DNA of 64,000 nt from CALAED01 sp036378315. GTDB taxonomy: Bacteria; Actinomycetota; Actinomycetes; Streptosporangiales; Streptosporangiaceae. The position numbers and the translations under genes were made by a program. The notes beneath the pieces are model-generated. The model did no database searches, was not told where the DNA came from, and saw only the letters and a list, made by a program, of their open reading frames with translations. How positions within the stretch are numbered: the first letter of the stretch is position 1; every line of letters begins with the position of its first letter. Below are positions 1 through 8,584 of the stretch, piece after piece. The DNA is taken from the NCBI GenBank assembly GCA_036378315.1, contig DASUWU010000039.1:11134-75133 (forward strand), read 5' to 3'.

Positions 1-245
1 ACAGCGACGCCGCGCCGCGAAACGTCACACCCACGGGTCCCCGGAACAGGCAGGCGTGGACGGGCTGCGGGACAACCGTCCGCCTGCGCTGCCACCGGCA
101 CCAGTCCTACGACGAGAGCCGCCAAGCCCCGGCCGGGTACGGCTACCCGGACGAGGTTCCCTACCGGGACCGCCCGTACCGCGACGGCTCTCACCGGGAG
201 CCCGCCTATCGGGACGGTGGCTACCAGAACCAGCCCTGGCGTTAA
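1..245 (+). CDS. C-terminal fragment of an unknown protein with a Tyr/Arg/Asp-rich tail
   Basis: The gene enters from outside the window, so its start and any domain are missing. In the reading frame ending at the TAA at 243-245, the last 35 or so residues are a low-complexity tail built from repeated Tyr-Arg-Asp and Gly-Tyr units (for example PYRDRPYRDG). Codon use there has the strong GC third-position bias of the neighbours, which favours this frame over the other two. Such charged/aromatic tails occur at the ends of actinobacterial membrane or cell-envelope proteins, but nothing allows a function to be assigned. The frame is less certain in the first 100 bases. Confidence 0.45.
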   Translation, partial: SDAAPRNVTPTGPRNRQAWTGCGTTVRLRCHRHQSYDESRQAPAGYGYPDEVPYRDRPYRDGSHREPAYRDGGYQNQPWR

Positions 246-307
246 CGCTTGGCGATCGCCGGAGTTACTAACGAGTTCTCTAACGGATGATCTTGGAATG
301 CGTGGCG

Positions 308-628
308 CTAGAGGTAGAGGCCGGTGCCGTGTTCCGGGCGTTCGTTGGCGACGGCGTGCAGGTCGCGTTCGCGCATGACCAGGTAGGTGTCGCCCTGGAT
401 CTCGACCTCGAACTGGTCGTCGGGGTGGAACAGGACCCGGTCGCCGACCTTGACGGTGCGGACGTGGTGGCCGACGCCGCTGACCTCGCCCCAGACCAGG
501 CGGTTGTTCCGCGTGACGGTGGCCGGGATGACGATGCCGCCGCTGCTGCGCCGTTCACCCGGCTCCTGCTCGACCCGCACCATCACGCGGTCGTGCAGCA
601 TCTGGACCTCGAACTTCGCCTCGGGCAC
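308..628 (-). CDS. GroES-like co-chaperonin (Cpn10 family), stand-alone
   Basis: 106 residues covering the Cpn10 fold: the N-terminal MLHDRVMVRV strand, the flexible loop region with GERRSSGGIVIPA, a WGEVSGVG strand, the VKVGDRVLFHPDD segment and a final MRERDLHAVA strand. The tail EHGTGLYL resembles that of a GroES paralogue I know from Streptomyces. GroES caps the GroEL folding chamber, but no groEL lies nearby and the mobile-loop sequence differs from housekeeping GroES, so this is probably a specialised paralogue. The GTG at 628 gives the full product. An internal ATG at 601 preceded by GAGG is an alternative start and would remove nine residues. Confidence 0.8.
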   Translation of the reverse strand: MPEAKFEVQMLHDRVMVRVEQEPGERRSSGGIVIPATVTRNNRLVWGEVSGVGHHVRTVKVGDRVLFHPDDQFEVEIQGDTYLVMRERDLHAVANERPEHGTGLYL

Positions 629-663
629 CCCCGGAGTCTAATTCCTTGAAAGGCCGGTGATGG

Positions 664-3600
664 TCACGGGACGGCGACGGCGTGAACGGCGACCGGCCCG
701 CCGGTGGGGTCGAGCTCGGTGGCCTGGGAGACGTCGGGCGGGGTGATGACGTCCATGGCCTTGGGCGCGGAGCCCGGGTCGAGCGCGCACAGCGGGGACG
801 TCCCGCCCGGCGCGCACACGCCGAACAGGAACGGCTGCGGGGTCGGCGCGAACCCGCGCGCCTGGTCGGGGCTGAAGCCGTCCTGGCCGTGCAGCACCAC
901 GGCGAACCGCCAGCCGGGGCCCGGGTCGCCGAACGTCGCGCGCGGCAGCGCGATGGTGATCGTACGGGTGGTCGCCGACGACCGCACGGCGGCGCCGGCC
1001 AGCGCCGCACCGGCCGCGTCCACCCAGACCGGGGCGGCGAAGCCCTGGACCTCGAGCCGCTGCGTCCACGCGTCCGCGTCGGCGATCCGGTAGTTGCGCT
1101 GCGCGAAGGCCGGGTCGGTCGACGTGGGCGCGGATCCTGGCCGGCGGACGTACACGTCCAGGAGCTGCGCGCCGATCGCCGAGCCGAAGGTCGGCGTCAG
1201 GTCGCGGACCGTCGCCTGCAGGTAGACCGTCGAGGCATCGGTGATCACGCGGAAGCGTTGCAGGTCGAAGGCGCCGTCGTGGAAGTCGGCCGACGTGGGG
1301 TAGGCATACGTGCCGGGGCCGTGGTCGTCGCCGTCCGGGTCGTTGACGTCCAGCACGGTGGTCCCGCCGGTCAGTTCGCCGACCACCGTGCGCTGCGCGT
1401 ACGCGGTGCGCCGCCCGTCGGTGGCGGCGACCGTGAGCACCACCGTGCCGAAGCTCATCGGGGCGGTCACCATGAACGTCCCGTCAGCGCCGGCCCGCGC
1501 CGAGATCACCGCGGCCGGCGTGCCCAGGTCGGTGTTGGTCGCCGCGACCTCGACCCGGGCACCCGGCGCGGTGGTGCCGCGGACCGTGACGGTCGTCCCG
1601 GCCACCGCCGCTCCGTCGGCGGGCTCCGCGAGGGTCAGCGGCGCGGCCGCCGGCATGCCGTGGTCGGCATAGCGCTTCCGCACGACGGCGGGCTGTTCGA
1701 GGGGGCGGCCGGCGCCCCTGCCCAGGGCGAGCGCGAGCCGGACGTACTGGGCCTGTGCCCAGGTCAGCGGCGCGGCCGAGCCGGTCGGGGCGCCGGCGGT
1801 GAAGCCGATGGACGCGGTCGCCGGGTCGGCGCCGAACGGCGCGGCGGGCAGCGGCGGGTCCTCCCATGCCTGCTCGGGGACCAGGCCGGTGCCGGCCGCC
1901 TGCCGCCTGATGGCGCCGAGCAGCGCCGCGGCGGTGCGGCGGTCGCCGGTCTGCAGCTGCTGTTCGGCCCGCTCGCCCGCCAGCAGCGGCCACAGGTGCC
2001 CCGAGCCGACGTTGCGGGTCGGCCACGGCTTGCCGGACGGCGTGCACGCGGTGGCGTCGGGCTCGAAGCAGTCGCCGTAGCCGTCCTCGCTGCCGGTTGT
2101 GTCGGATCCGTACCGGTAGAAGCCGGGGCCGTTCGGGGTGTCCCGCCTGATCGTCCGGTCGACGACGCCGAGCGAGGCCGTCACGTCCGGGTCGCGGGCG
2201 GGCAGGATGCCGAGCCGGGTCAGCTCCAGGAACCCGGCGTCGACGACGCGCCGCTGGTCTTCGGTCGGCCCGCCGTTGCCCAGGTTGTACGAGACGGCCG
2301 CGTTCGGGTCGCCCTCTCGGGACAGCCGCAGGAAGTAGCGCGGCGCGTACGGGCCTGTGGTCGTGACCGCCCAGCCCTTGATCGAGCGCGCGAAGTGGTC
2401 GGCGGTGGCCCGGTAGAGCCGGGCCCTGGCCCCGTCGCCGTTGCCGGCGGCGATCTCGGCGCCGGCCACGAGACCGGCGATCTCGGCGGCGATGGTGGAC
2501 GGCGAGAAGCCCGACTGCTCCTCCCACCGTTCCACGCCGAACGCCGGGCCGTGCGCGACGAGGAAGTCCGCCGCCCGGCGCACGTTGTCCCAGTGCCCGC
2601 GCAGCCCGGACTGGTAGGCCATCAGGATCGGATAGGCCGTCTCGTCGAGCTGGTCGCCGCCGGTGTCGGGGGCAAGCCGGCCGTTGAGCAGCGAGTTGCG
2701 CGGCAGCCGCCCGTCCGGGAGCTGCTGGCGGTCCAGCAGGAAGCGGGCCGCGGCGCGCGCGGTGGCGAGGTCGCCGTCGACCAGCAGCCCGGTGAACGCC
2801 TCGTACAGGTCGCGCGAGAACACCTCGCGGTAGGAGCCGAAGTACACGGGCTGCCCGCCCGGCTTGTCCGCCGCGCTGATCGCCTGGCCCCACGGGCTGG
2901 ACAGGGAGGCGGCGATGGCGCCGGGGAAGGTCTTGTCCTCGCTGGCCTTGAGGACGTTGGCCGACAGGAGGTAGGCGGCCCGGTCGCCGCCGCGCGGCGG
3001 GGCGGCGAGACCGCGGTCGTAGGCACGCCAGCCCGCGGCGTAGCCGGCCAGCGTCGCGCCGAACGGGCGGCGCGCCGCCGCGGTCCCGGTCGCCACCGCC
3101 TGCGCCCGCGTCCGGCCGAAGCCGAGCGCGAACGTCGTCTCTCCTCTCGACACCGGCAGCCGCGCGGTCGCCACGACGTTGCCGTCCGGCGCCGAGCCGT
3201 ACCCGGTCAGCCGCCGGTCGGCGTCGAGCATGGCCAGGCCGTCGCTCGGCGTCCCGGCGAAGCCGACGCTGGCCTCCGGCAGCCGCCGCTCGGCGGTCAG
3301 CGCCAGGTGCGTGGGCCGCGCGTAGTCGCGGTTCGCCGCGTTGGTCGTGGTGTTCTCGTCGGAGACGACGGGCACGCCGCCGTCCACCACCCCGGTGTCG
3401 GCGCCGCCGTTGACCGCACCGCCGCCGCCGTTGCCGCCGACGGTCGCGTCCAGCCGGACGTACAGCCGCAGGCCCGCGCCGCCCACGAGCCGGGTGCGCA
3501 TCACGACGGCGTCGCCGCCAGGGTCGGTGATGTACGTGGTGATCAGCCGGTACCGTCCGGCCTTGCTCGACGTCGTGACCGTGCAGGCCATGCCGGTGTC

Positions 3601-3960
3601 GTCGGTCGCCACCGTGTACGTCGTGTCGCGGCCCTGCAGCTCGGTGAACGTGCGGCCGTCGGTCACCACGAACCGCATGGACTCGACGTTCGTCGTGTCG
3701 ATCGTCGGCTCGTACACGTCGGACAGCACGCCGCCGGCGACGGTGAACCACACCTTGGACGCCGTCGTGCGGGCGGTGCCGACGCAGTCCTTGCGGGCCA
3801 GGTCGAAGTGCGAGACCGCCCCGGGACCGCCGGGTGCGACGGACACCGCGGGGTCCGGCGCCGCGGCCGCGCCGGGCGCGACAGGACCGGCGACGAGCAG
3901 GACGGCGATCGGAACGGACGAGACGAGCGCGAGCCTGTGCCGCGTGGTGCCCGGGGACAT
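664..3960 (-). CDS. Secreted GH15 glucodextranase / glucan 1,4-alpha-glucosidase
   Basis: 1098 residues, an exo-acting enzyme releasing glucose from dextran-like or starch-like glucans outside the cell. A Sec signal peptide (about residues 1-35, ending in an Ala-rich cleavage region) is followed by a beta-rich N-terminal glucodextranase domain (VAPGGPGAVSHFDLARKDCVGTA region), the (alpha/alpha)6 GH15 barrel, a Big-like linker domain and a C-terminal glucodextranase-C type module (LDVYVRRPGSAP). The likely catalytic acid is Glu480/481 in RWEEQSGFSPS and the base is Glu663 in HLWPLLAGERAE. The ATG at 3960 has AGGTGG just upstream and begins the signal peptide; an in-frame TTG at 3996 would spoil it. 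No sugar transporter or regulator adjoins it. Confidence 0.87.
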   Translation of the reverse strand: MSPGTTRHRLALVSSVPIAVLLVAGPVAPGAAAAPDPAVSVAPGGPGAVSHFDLARKDCVGTARTTASKVWFTVAGGVLSDVYEPTIDTTNVESMRFVVTDGRTFTELQGRDTTYTVATDDTGMACTVTTSSKAGRYRLITTYITDPGGDAVVMRTRLVGGAGLRLYVRLDATVGGNGGGGAVNGGADTGVVDGGVPVVSDENTTTNAANRDYARPTHLALTAERRLPEASVGFAGTPSDGLAMLDADRRLTGYGSAPDGNVVATARLPVSRGETTFALGFGRTRAQAVATGTAAARRPFGATLAGYAAGWRAYDRGLAAPPRGGDRAAYLLSANVLKASEDKTFPGAIAASLSSPWGQAISAADKPGGQPVYFGSYREVFSRDLYEAFTGLLVDGDLATARAAARFLLDRQQLPDGRLPRNSLLNGRLAPDTGGDQLDETAYPILMAYQSGLRGHWDNVRRAADFLVAHGPAFGVERWEEQSGFSPSTIAAEIAGLVAGAEIAAGNGDGARARLYRATADHFARSIKGWAVTTTGPYAPRYFLRLSREGDPNAAVSYNLGNGGPTEDQRRVVDAGFLELTRLGILPARDPDVTASLGVVDRTIRRDTPNGPGFYRYGSDTTGSEDGYGDCFEPDATACTPSGKPWPTRNVGSGHLWPLLAGERAEQQLQTGDRRTAAALLGAIRRQAAGTGLVPEQAWEDPPLPAAPFGADPATASIGFTAGAPTGSAAPLTWAQAQYVRLALALGRGAGRPLEQPAVVRKRYADHGMPAAAPLTLAEPADGAAVAGTTVTVRGTTAPGARVEVAATNTDLGTPAAVISARAGADGTFMVTAPMSFGTVVLTVAATDGRRTAYAQRTVVGELTGGTTVLDVNDPDGDDHGPGTYAYPTSADFHDGAFDLQRFRVITDASTVYLQATVRDLTPTFGSAIGAQLLDVYVRRPGSAPTSTDPAFAQRNYRIADADAWTQRLEVQGFAAPVWVDAAGAALAGAAVRSSATTRTITIALPRATFGDPGPGWRFAVVLHGQDGFSPDQARGFAPTPQPFLFGVCAPGGTSPLCALDPGSAPKAMDVITPPDVSQATELDPTGGPVAVHAVAVP

Positions 3961-4044
3961 GGGAACCACCTCAGCCCCGAGTCGATCAGCTGTCAACGTC
4001 CGGAACCGGCCCCGCCGCTCGGCTCGCGTCGTGACCGGCCGTCG

Positions 4045-5001
4045 TCAGCCGGGGTCGGGGGAGCGCAACGCCTCCCAGGAGTCGGCGATGATCTGGCGCA
4101 GGTCCGAGCGCTTGGGCGTCCAGCCGAGCTCGGCGCGGATGGCCGAGCTGTCGGCGACGAGGAGCGACGGTTCCGGCTGGGGCGGCCGGCTGACCGTCGG
4201 GACCGGCCGCCCGGTGACCTCGCTGACCATCGTGACCACGTCGCGCACGGAAGCGCCCGCGCCGCTGCCCACGTTGAACACGCGGTGCACGCCCTCGCGC
4301 GCCGCCTCGAACGCCAGCAGGAAGGCGGTGGCGAGGTCGTCGACGTGCAGGAACTCCCGTACGGCCGTGCCGTCCCCGTTGATCGTCAGGTGCGGCAGCC
4401 GGCCGGCGGCGACGCCCAGGGCGCGCGGCAGGAGCCGGGTGTCGTCGTGGTCGCCCCGGCCGTCGACCGAGCCGGCCACGTTGAAGGTGCGCAGGACGAC
4501 GGCGCCGGCCGCGCGGGCCATGACGTGGTATCGCAGCGCCTCCTCGGCGGCCAGCTTGGAGGCGGCGTACGGGCTGGTCGGCGCGGGCGGCTGGCCCTCG
4601 GGGATCGGCTGGACGTCCGGCGCGCCGTAGACCGCCCCGGTCGAGCCCAGCACGATGCGGGCGGGTTCCGGCAGGCAGCGCAGCAGGTTGACCGTGCCGT
4701 GCACGTTGGTGGCGAAGAAGGACAGCGGCTCGGCGAAGGAGTCGCGGACCCGGGCCAGGCCGGCGAGATGGCAGACGCCGTCGACCGGGCCGCCGAGCTG
4801 CCACCGGGCGACGGTCGTGACGGCCGCGCGCAGGTTGCCGGGGTCGAGCAGGTCGGCGACCACCGGCACGACGTCTTCGGGCAGCCGGCCGGCCTGCGCC
4901 GGCCGGCGGATCAGGCCGACGACGTCATGCCCGGCATCGACCAGCCGGCGCCCGACCGCGTACCCGACATACCCGGCGGCGCCCGTGACCAGGACCCGCA
5001 T
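4045..5001 (-). CDS. NAD-dependent epimerase/dehydratase (extended SDR)
   Basis: 318 residues with an N-terminal Rossmann motif GAAGYVG (residues 7-13) and the catalytic Tyr145-x3-Lys149 in SPYAASK, as in UDP-glucose 4-epimerase and related sugar-nucleotide enzymes. The motif RTFNVAG and the C-terminal VFNVGSG segment, which contact the nucleotide in the family, are present. The substrate is probably an NDP-sugar, but no glycosyltransferase or other sugar-nucleotide gene adjoins it. It lies just downstream of and codirectional with the short-chain dehydrogenase at 5053-5820, about 50 bases away, so the two may be cotranscribed. The length is normal for the family. Confidence 0.85.
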   Translation of the reverse strand: MRVLVTGAAGYVGYAVGRRLVDAGHDVVGLIRRPAQAGRLPEDVVPVVADLLDPGNLRAAVTTVARWQLGGPVDGVCHLAGLARVRDSFAEPLSFFATNVHGTVNLLRCLPEPARIVLGSTGAVYGAPDVQPIPEGQPPAPTSPYAASKLAAEEALRYHVMARAAGAVVLRTFNVAGSVDGRGDHDDTRLLPRALGVAAGRLPHLTINGDGTAVREFLHVDDLATAFLLAFEAAREGVHRVFNVGSGAGASVRDVVTMVSEVTGRPVPTVSRPPQPEPSLLVADSSAIRAELGWTPKRSDLRQIIADSWEALRSPDPG

Positions 5002-5052
5002 CAGCCAACCTCCGCGTGAGGGCTTCCATGCTGCCCGCGCGGCGGCGCTCTG

Positions 5053-5820
5053 TCACCGTTGGCGGCGGCCGGTTCGGGCCGATATTCGCCCGGCCAGATT
5101 CCGGGGAACCAGCTTGCCGAGACCCACCAGCGTCTTGTATTGGGCGCCCGGCACGCTGACCGCGGCACCCCGCCGCAGGTCGCGCAGCGCGTCGCGGACG
5201 ACGGCGTCGGCGTCGAGCCACATGAACTCCGGGATGCCCGACATGTCCATATCTGCCCGTTGATGAAACTCGGTGTGCACGAATCCCGGGCACAGCGCCA
5301 GTACGTGTACGCCGTGCGCCCCGCTCCCGCGGATGTCCTGGTCGACGCCCTGGCTGAAGCCGACCACCCACGCCTTCGACGCGCCGTACGTCCCCCGCGA
5401 GAAGAACGCGGCCACCGAGGCGACGTTGATGATCCCGCCGCGCCGCCGCTCGATCATGCCGGGCAGCGCCGCGTACGTCAGTCGCAGCACCGCCTCGCAA
5501 TGGACCTTCAGCATGGTGAGCTCGTCGGCGAGCGGCACGTTGAGGAACCGGCCCTTCAGCGCGAACCCGGCGTTGTTCACCAGGAGGTCCACACCGGCGA
5601 CGATCCGCCGCTCCGCGGCCGCGATGCCGTCGTCGGTCGACAGGTCGGCGGCCAGCGTCTCGACCGCGACGCCGGTTTCCGCGCGAAGCTCCGTGGCCGT
5701 CTCGGTCAGGCGGGCCGAGTCGCGGGCCAGCAGGACGAGGTCCATGCCGTCGGCGGCGAGCCGGCGGGCGAAAGCGGCGCCGATGCCCGCGGTGGCGCCG
5801 GTCACGAAAGCAGTCGTCAT
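5053..5820 (-). CDS. Short-chain dehydrogenase/reductase (classical SDR)
   Basis: 255 residues with the cofactor motif TGATAGIG near the N-terminus, NNAG (DLLVNNAGFA), the catalytic Ser in NVASVAAF and Tyr145-x3-Lys149 in YGASK, and the PGFVHTEF segment that follows the active site. The C-terminal basic extension and the overall sequence resemble the DltE/YohF-like SDRs that actinobacteria annotate simply as SDR family NAD(P)-dependent oxidoreductase. Substrate unknown. It is the first gene of a short minus-strand pair with the epimerase at 4045-5001. The long upstream gap to the divergent transporter presumably holds its promoter. Confidence 0.87.
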   Translation of the reverse strand: MTTAFVTGATAGIGAAFARRLAADGMDLVLLARDSARLTETATELRAETGVAVETLAADLSTDDGIAAAERRIVAGVDLLVNNAGFALKGRFLNVPLADELTMLKVHCEAVLRLTYAALPGMIERRRGGIINVASVAAFFSRGTYGASKAWVVGFSQGVDQDIRGSGAHGVHVLALCPGFVHTEFHQRADMDMSGIPEFMWLDADAVVRDALRDLRRGAAVSVPGAQYKTLVGLGKLVPRNLAGRISARTGRRQR

Positions 5821-6204
5821 GCCCGAAGGTTATCGATCGCGGCGCGGCCGGCGGGCCGCCGGAAAGCGCCGTCCCAATATTCGCATAGCGCACAGATGTT
5901 CACTATGCGGTCTTGCTCACCGTTGGACGGCGTGCCACGGTATGGGGGTAGCGGACCTATTCCGGCTACCACAACATCACCACCCCTCGGAGGACTGCGA
6001 TGTCGCGCCGAGAGAAACGCCACGCAGCGCCCGCCGGCACGCGACACCATGACGGCCGGCAGCTCCTCCCTCAGGCGGCTGCGGGCATTCGCGCGGCGAC
6101 CTCGTGGTGGCGGCCGGGCTCGGGCTGACACACGGCCCGCACGAACTTCTCGATCCACCCCATTGCGCAAAACAAGGCCCCCGGTCGCTTGGAGGTAACC
6201 CAGC
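5821..6204. other. 384-bp divergent intergenic region between the SDR and the OFA transporter
   Basis: It must carry both divergent promoters, but I could not assign a convincing -35/-10 pair. The only structured element seen is a short reading frame at 6000-6128 with a good ribosome-binding site. A GGAGGT ribosome-binding site at 6190-6195 precedes the transporter start. No repeat or RNA element was recognised. Confidence 0.5.
6000..6128 (+). CDS. Possible 42-residue upstream (leader) peptide
   Basis: An ATG at 6000 sits six bases after a GGAGG ribosome-binding sequence and opens a 42-codon frame ending at TGA 6126-6128, 76 bases before the transporter gene. The product is rich in Arg/His at the start and ends with SWWRPGSG. 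There is no domain and I do not recognise a family. It may be a cis-acting leader controlling the transporter, a small protein, or a chance frame. The evidence is only the ribosome-binding site and position. Confidence 0.3.
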   Translation: MSRREKRHAAPAGTRHHDGRQLLPQAAAGIRAATSWWRPGSG

Positions 6205-7593
6205 GTGAGCAGATCGGCCCCCCGGCAAGGCTTCTTCGACTTGTCGCGTACCATCGCACCCCCGTCATGGAGCCGCTGGCTGATTCCGCCGGCGGCTTTG
6301 TCGATCCACCTCGCCATCGGCCAGGCGTACGCCTGGAGCGTCTTCAAGCCGCCGCTCGAATCCTCGATGCACATCTCTGGAAAGGGCAGCGCGCTGCCAT
6401 TCCAGGTCGCCATCGCGATGCTCGGTCTGTCCGCGGCGTTCGGCGGCACGCTGGTCGAGCGCAAAGGGCCCCGCTGGGCCATGTCCGTCGCGATGGCGTG
6501 CTTCTCGTCCGGCTTCCTCATCTCCGCGCTGGGGATGGCGCTCTCGCACTACTGGCTCGTGGTGTTCGGCTACGGCTTCGTCGGCGGGATCGGTCTGGGC
6601 ATCGGCTACATCTCGCCGGTCTCCACGCTCGTCAAATGGTTCCCCGACCGGCCGGGCATGGCGACCGGCATCGCCATCATGGGGTTCGGCGGCGGAGCGC
6701 TCATCGCGTCCCCGTGGTCGAGCCAGATGCTGTCGTCCTTCGGCACCGACAAGGGCGGCATCGCCCAGGCGTTCCTCGTCCACGGCATCGTCTACGCGGT
6801 CTTCATGTCCTTCGGCGCGCTGATCGTGCGCGTGCCGGCGCCCGGCTGGCGCCCGGCCGGCTGGGATCCCCGGCAGGTCGCCGAGAAGCCGCTGGTCACC
6901 ACCGAGAACGTGGCGGCGCGCAACGCGCTGCGGACCCCCCAGTTCTGGTGCCTGTGGGTGGTGCTGTGCCTGAACGTGACCGCGGGCATCGGCATCCTCG
7001 AGAAGGCCGCCCCCATGATCAGGGACTTCTTCGTCCACACCTCGGCGCCCGTGTCCGCCAGCGCCGCGGCGGGTTTCGTCGCCCTGCTCTCGCTCGCCAA
7101 CATGCTCGGCCGGTTCGGCTGGTCGTCCTTCTCGGACGTCATCGGCCGCAAGAACATCTACCGCTTCTACCTGGGCGTGGGCGCGCTGATGTATCTGGTC
7201 ATCGCGCTGACCCAGGACGCCAGCAAGCTCGTGTTCATCGCCTGCGCCGTGGTCATCTTGTCCTTCTACGGGGCCGGGTTCGCCACGATTCCGGCCTACC
7301 TGAAGGACCTGTTCGGCACCTATCAGGTCGGGGCCATTCACGGGCGCCTGCTCACCGCGTGGTCCGTCGCCGGGGTGGCCGGGCCTTTGATCATCGACGG
7401 CATCGCCGACGCGCAGAAGAGCGCCGGCAAGACCGGCCCGGCCCTCTACACGGAGTCGATCTACATCATGATCGGCTTGCTGGTGGTCGGCTTCATCGCC
7501 AACGAACTCGTCCGCCCGGTCCACGACCGGCACCACGAGCCACGGACGGACGCGCAGGAACAGACACCGGCGACGGTAGGCAAGGGAGAATGA
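6205..7593 (+). CDS. OFA-family MFS transporter (oxalate/formate antiporter-like)
   Basis: 462 residues, a 12-helix major facilitator. The N-terminal IPPAALSIHLAIGQAYAWSVFKPPLE segment is characteristic of the OFA family, whose founder exchanges oxalate for formate. Many actinobacterial members have no proven substrate, and the nearby genes do not point to oxalate metabolism. The GTG at 6205 is chosen because GGAGGT lies eight bases upstream. The first transmembrane helix begins near residue 25, and a charged cytoplasmic tail (residues 435-462) ends the protein. Its stop codon overlaps the ATG of the tiny gene at 7590, so the two are translationally coupled. Confidence 0.87.
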   Translation: MSRSAPRQGFFDLSRTIAPPSWSRWLIPPAALSIHLAIGQAYAWSVFKPPLESSMHISGKGSALPFQVAIAMLGLSAAFGGTLVERKGPRWAMSVAMACFSSGFLISALGMALSHYWLVVFGYGFVGGIGLGIGYISPVSTLVKWFPDRPGMATGIAIMGFGGGALIASPWSSQMLSSFGTDKGGIAQAFLVHGIVYAVFMSFGALIVRVPAPGWRPAGWDPRQVAEKPLVTTENVAARNALRTPQFWCLWVVLCLNVTAGIGILEKAAPMIRDFFVHTSAPVSASAAAGFVALLSLANMLGRFGWSSFSDVIGRKNIYRFYLGVGALMYLVIALTQDASKLVFIACAVVILSFYGAGFATIPAYLKDLFGTYQVGAIHGRLLTAWSVAGVAGPLIIDGIADAQKSAGKTGPALYTESIYIMIGLLVVGFIANELVRPVHDRHHEPRTDAQEQTPATVGKGE

Positions 7594-7727
7594 CCATGGC
7601 CGCGACCGAGCACGGACGGACGAGCCACCTTCCGTTGATAGTCATCGCGTGGGTGTGGGTGACCCTGCCCTTCCTCTACGGGGTCTACGAGCTGGTCAGG
7701 AAGGTCACGCAGCTGTTCACCGGCTGA
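7590..7727 (+). CDS. MFS transporter small subunit-like membrane peptide
   Basis: 45 residues with one hydrophobic helix (LPLIVIAWVWVTLPFLYGVY) and a short basic tail ELVRKVTQLFTG. It starts with an ATG that overlaps the stop of the OFA transporter (ATGA), which implies coupled, probably stoichiometric expression. Single-helix peptides of this kind are recurrently encoded directly behind OFA-type transporters and are annotated as MFS transporter small subunits. Whether it binds the transporter is inferred from this arrangement. A strong hairpin follows 13 bases downstream, so the two genes form a closed unit. Confidence 0.75.
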   Translation: MTMAATEHGRTSHLPLIVIAWVWVTLPFLYGVYELVRKVTQLFTG

Positions 7728-7739
7728 AACTCATAACAA

Positions 7740-7777
7740 CAGCAGCCGGCCCGGTCGTCGCACCGGGCCGGCTGCTG
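7740..7777 (+). terminator. Hairpin terminator after the transporter operon
   Basis: A perfect 15-bp GC-rich stem (7740-7754 pairing with 7763-7777) with an 8-base loop lies directly after the small-subunit gene. There is no long U run, as is usual for actinobacterial terminators. Confidence 0.75.
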
Positions 7778-7845
7778 CGTGTTCGGCCGCGGCCACCGGC
7801 GGGGCCAGATCGCACCTGCGCCTGCATCCGATCATGATTTTCGTC

Positions 7846-7863
7846 TTGACAAAATAAGTTGTC
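7846..7863 (+). promoter_or_regulatory. -35-like TTGACA merged with a short inverted repeat upstream of the reductase gene
   Basis: TTGACA at 7846-7851 is followed by GACAA-6nt-TTGTC (7848-7852 and 7859-7863), so a repressor bound to the repeat would cover the -35 box. No clear -10 was identified. The site lies 50 bases before the downstream start codon, and no regulator gene is adjacent. Confidence 0.35.
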
Positions 7864-7912
7864 GGTAGGAAGGTGGTGTCACCGCGATGAAGGCATCGAC
7901 AAGGAACCGGAG

Positions 7913-8479
7913 ATGATCCCGATGAGGAAGATCGTGGCGAGCGAGTTCATATCCCTGGACGGCGTCGTCGAGGCTCCCGACCAGTGGCACTTCCCGTACT
8001 TCAACGACGAGATGGGCCAGGCCGTATGGGCGACCATGAGCGCGTCGGAGGCCATGCTGATCGGCCGGGTCACCTACGAGGGGTTCGCCGCGGCCTGGCC
8101 GGCCACGGACTCCCGCGAAGAGCCCGACGAGATGGTCCAGTTCATGAACAAGACGCCGAAGCTCGTCGTCTCGAACACGCTCGACACGGTCGAGTGGGAG
8201 AACTCGACGCTGATCAAGGGCGACGCCATCGAGGAGATCACCAAGATCAAGCAGGGTCCCGGCGGGGTCATCGGCGTCACCGGCAGCGTCACCCTGGTGC
8301 GCGCGCTGCTCGCCGCCGGCCTGGTGGACGAGCTGCGCCTGCTGGTCCACCCCATCGTCGTCGGCACGGGCCTGCGGCTCTTTGCCGACGAGGGCCCGAA
8401 GCTGCCGCTCAAGCTGGTCGACTCGCAGACCTTCCAGACCGGCGTGCTCAACCTGACGTACGTGCCGGCGGACGCCTGA
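7913..8479 (+). CDS. Dihydrofolate reductase-like (RibD C-terminal) family protein
   Basis: 188 residues of the RibD_C/DHFR-like fold: the N-terminal RKIVASEFISLDGVVEAP signature, a MLIGRVTYEGF segment matching the cofactor-binding turn, GVTGSVTLVRALLAAGLVDELRLLVHPIVVGTG and a C-terminal beta strand. These stand-alone proteins are common in actinobacteria and are presumed NAD(P)H-dependent reductases of unknown substrate; they are not housekeeping DHFR. The ATG at 7913 has AAGGA seven bases upstream. A second in-frame ATG at 7922, nine bases after GGAG, is also possible. The gene stands alone after a terminator. Confidence 0.85.
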   Translation: MIPMRKIVASEFISLDGVVEAPDQWHFPYFNDEMGQAVWATMSASEAMLIGRVTYEGFAAAWPATDSREEPDEMVQFMNKTPKLVVSNTLDTVEWENSTLIKGDAIEEITKIKQGPGGVIGVTGSVTLVRALLAAGLVDELRLLVHPIVVGTGLRLFADEGPKLPLKLVDSQTFQTGVLNLTYVPADA

Positions 8480-8584
8480 ACCGGCCGCCCGGTCGGCGCG
8501 GTGGCGGGCCGCCATCCAGCAGGAACCCCGCCCCCCGCGACCGAGCCCGCTCGTGCTGTCGGAGTTGCCGGATAGTTTCGAGAC

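Noticed and set aside
3968..3996. TTGACA followed 17 bases later by a -10-like TGAGGT before the glucodextranase gene
   Set aside because: The -10 is poor and would leave almost no leader; the AGGTGG there serves better as a ribosome-binding site.
682..5019. Very long plus-strand reading frame over the glucodextranase, epimerase and SDR genes
   Set aside because: It is the antisense shadow of three real genes; its product is low-complexity Arg/Gly/Val-rich and has no domain.
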